Assembly (NCBI RefSeq): GCF_003589925.1
Contig: NZ_CP032382.1
Location: forward strand, 4,712,001 to 4,776,000
Source of the DNA: Chryseolinea soli
GTDB taxonomy: Bacteria > Bacteroidota > Bacteroidia > Cytophagales > Cyclobacteriaceae
Reading direction: 5' to 3'
DNA: 64,000 nt
Shown here piece after piece: positions 62,879 to 64,000 of the stretch. The notes beneath the pieces were generated by a model, which worked only from the letters and a program-made list of their open reading frames with translations, was not told the DNA's origin and made no database searches. Each line of letters starts with the position of its first letter. Within the stretch, counting starts at the first letter, position 1. Made by a program: the position numbers and the translations under genes.

Positions 62879-64000
62879 ATGCGCATGAGACCAAGTTCAT
62901 TTTTTGTGTGTGGTTCGCTCGCAATCGCCGTGCTGATGGAGTCAAACCGGAGTTTCGGGCAAGTTAACAAACCACCCATCTTCACTGATCCTGCGCCGGT
63001 TACGGTAGTGGAGGATTTTGGCACGCAAGGAATTCCAAATGTCATTGCGGGTTGGAGTCCCGGAAGCGCGATAGAATCGGAAATGGGACAAACCGTTTCC
63101 TTCCATATAGTCAGTTCAAGCGTCGACCCCCGTTTTTTTTCAAGTATCGCCATCAACGCAGGGACTTTAAGTTTTACCGTAGTACCCAACGTGAATGGAG
63201 CTACCTCCATAGAAGTTTATGCAAAAGACAGCGACGGGGCAGTCAGTGTCATAAAGAGGATAAACATTAAATTTCTACCCGTCAACGACCCGCCTTCGTT
63301 CACGAAAGGACCGGACATATCCCTTTCTGCGATCAGTGCCGGGCCACAGACTTGGCCATCTTGGGCGACCGACATCAGCCCAGGACCAGCGGACGAGTTA
63401 GCACAAACCGTTCATTTTGAACTAAACGGATTTGACGCGTCCCTTTTTTCTGTACAGCCTGCTATTGACGCTCATGGCACATTAACTTTCGTGCCCGCGC
63501 CCACCACGTCAGGCCAGATCGGTGTTGTGGTTACCGCGGTGGACGACGGTGGAACAGACAACGGGGGGATCGACCACAGCCTTCCCCAACGGTTTTTCAT
63601 TTCGATCCCTTCCAATCAACCCCCAACGTTTGTCAAGGGCGGGGACATAACCGTACTGGAAGACTCCGGGCCACAGCAAGTCAGTTCCTGGGCAACCCAA
63701 GTGTCAGCGGGCACAAATGAACCGCTTCAGCAAATTTCCTTTCAGCTCTACGGCTACGATCAGACCCTTTTCCTCGAAGGGCCATCCGTCGACCCCCAGG
63801 GGAACCTTACGTTCACACCAGCGCTCAACGTTTATGGCAGCACACCCGTATCCGTTCAGGCTACCGACAATGCGGGCACGTCAAACGGAGGACAAGATCA
63901 CAGCGCACCAGCAACATTTGCCATCACCCTGCAACCGGTAAACGATCCACCCACTATGGACCTCGTGCCAACCCAACACACGAAGATCAGCGCCACCACC
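62879..64000 (+). CDS. Large secreted protein with Ig/cadherin-like repeats, 5' part
   Basis: Open from ATG 62879 to the last base of the window (374 codons, no stop), so the true gene is longer. A signal peptide (SFFVCGSLAIAVL, probable cleavage after SFG) is followed by tandem beta-sandwich repeats of about 115 residues, each with an NxPPxF start: NKPPIF (near 31), NDPPSF (near 137), NQPPTF (near 246) and NDPPTM (near 357). Recurring phrases AxDNGGTxNGGxDHS resemble cadherin/VCBS-type modules of bacterial surface proteins with calcium-binding acidic loops. It is likely a secreted or surface adhesin or gliding-associated protein; sorting signals, if any, lie beyond the window. Confidence 0.85.
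   Translation, partial: MRMRPSSFFVCGSLAIAVLMESNRSFGQVNKPPIFTDPAPVTVVEDFGTQGIPNVIAGWSPGSAIESEMGQTVSFHIVSSSVDPRFFSSIAINAGTLSFTVVPNVNGATSIEVYAKDSDGAVSVIKRINIKFLPVNDPPSFTKGPDISLSAISAGPQTWPSWATDISPGPADELAQTVHFELNGFDASLFSVQPAIDAHGTLTFVPAPTTSGQIGVVVTAVDDGGTDNGGIDHSLPQRFFISIPSNQPPTFVKGGDITVLEDSGPQQVSSWATQVSAGTNEPLQQISFQLYGYDQTLFLEGPSVDPQGNLTFTPALNVYGSTPVSVQATDNAGTSNGGQDHSAPATFAITLQPVNDPPTMDLVPTQHTKISATT

Overview
The window reads as the chromosome of an aerobic, carotenoid-forming Bacteroidota, most likely of the order Cytophagales. Reasons: an alternative complex III (actABCDEF) fused in one run to an aa3-type cytochrome c oxidase; Bacteroidota-style promoters (TTTG, 19 bp, TAnnTTTG) at several start sites; few Shine-Dalgarno sequences; MacB/FtsX-type permeases in series; a ligase-associated repair helicase with PdeM; and a CrtYcd-type lycopene cyclase with a CrtZ hydroxylase. 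No rRNA, tRNA, CRISPR array, transposase or phage gene was found.

Layout. 1-645: the 5' part of an unrecognised minus-strand gene leaving the window, then a gene-free stretch with three palindromic repeats. 646-3916: trmN6, a Gfo/Idh/MocA oxidoreductase, a cupin and a TIGR02757 protein. 4254-21504: the respiratory block, with a recognisable promoter, actABCDEF, coxB, coxA and a strong terminator, then ctaA, ctaB, two subunit III genes, subunit IV and a second terminator, then small accessory membrane genes (a Sco-like protein without copper ligands, DUF420, a CxxC micro-protein, DUF983). 21541-28366: an NtrY-like kinase, an FtsX-type permease and a small membrane protein. 28422-40297: a sensor kinase and an NtrC-type sigma-54 activator divergent from an export operon (HlyD-type adaptor, LolD-type ATPase, two large permeases), with a sigma-54-like promoter and regularly spaced dyads between them; an AT-rich lipoprotein islet sits between kinase and regulator. 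40457-42019: a lysine-rich small protein, then the lycopene cyclase and carotene hydroxylase. 42309-48231: a three-gene Planctomycete-type cytochrome/DUF1501 operon. 48233-55890: photolyase, serine hydrolase, idi, crtB, crtI, an ECF sigma factor and a MerR/B12 photoreceptor of the CarH type. 55971-60684: repair helicase, phosphate transporter, PdeM. 60707-64000: a CapA-like protein, a small membrane protein and the start of a large secreted repeat protein that runs off the window.

How it fits together. Quinol is oxidised by ACIII and electrons pass through tethered or free c-type haems to the aa3 oxidase; ctaA and ctaB supply haem A. The carotenoid genes cover IPP isomerisation, phytoene synthesis, desaturation, cyclisation and hydroxylation (only GGPP synthase is missing here) and lie beside a photolyase and a likely B12 light sensor, so the region looks like one light-damage programme. 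The efflux block looks like an envelope-stress export system under sigma-54 control. The most interesting new signals are regulatory: the dyad array plus sigma-54 element at 32508-32613, the long dyad over the ECF-sigma promoter at 54902-54960, and the stem-loop in the leader of the giant repeat protein at 62793-62837.
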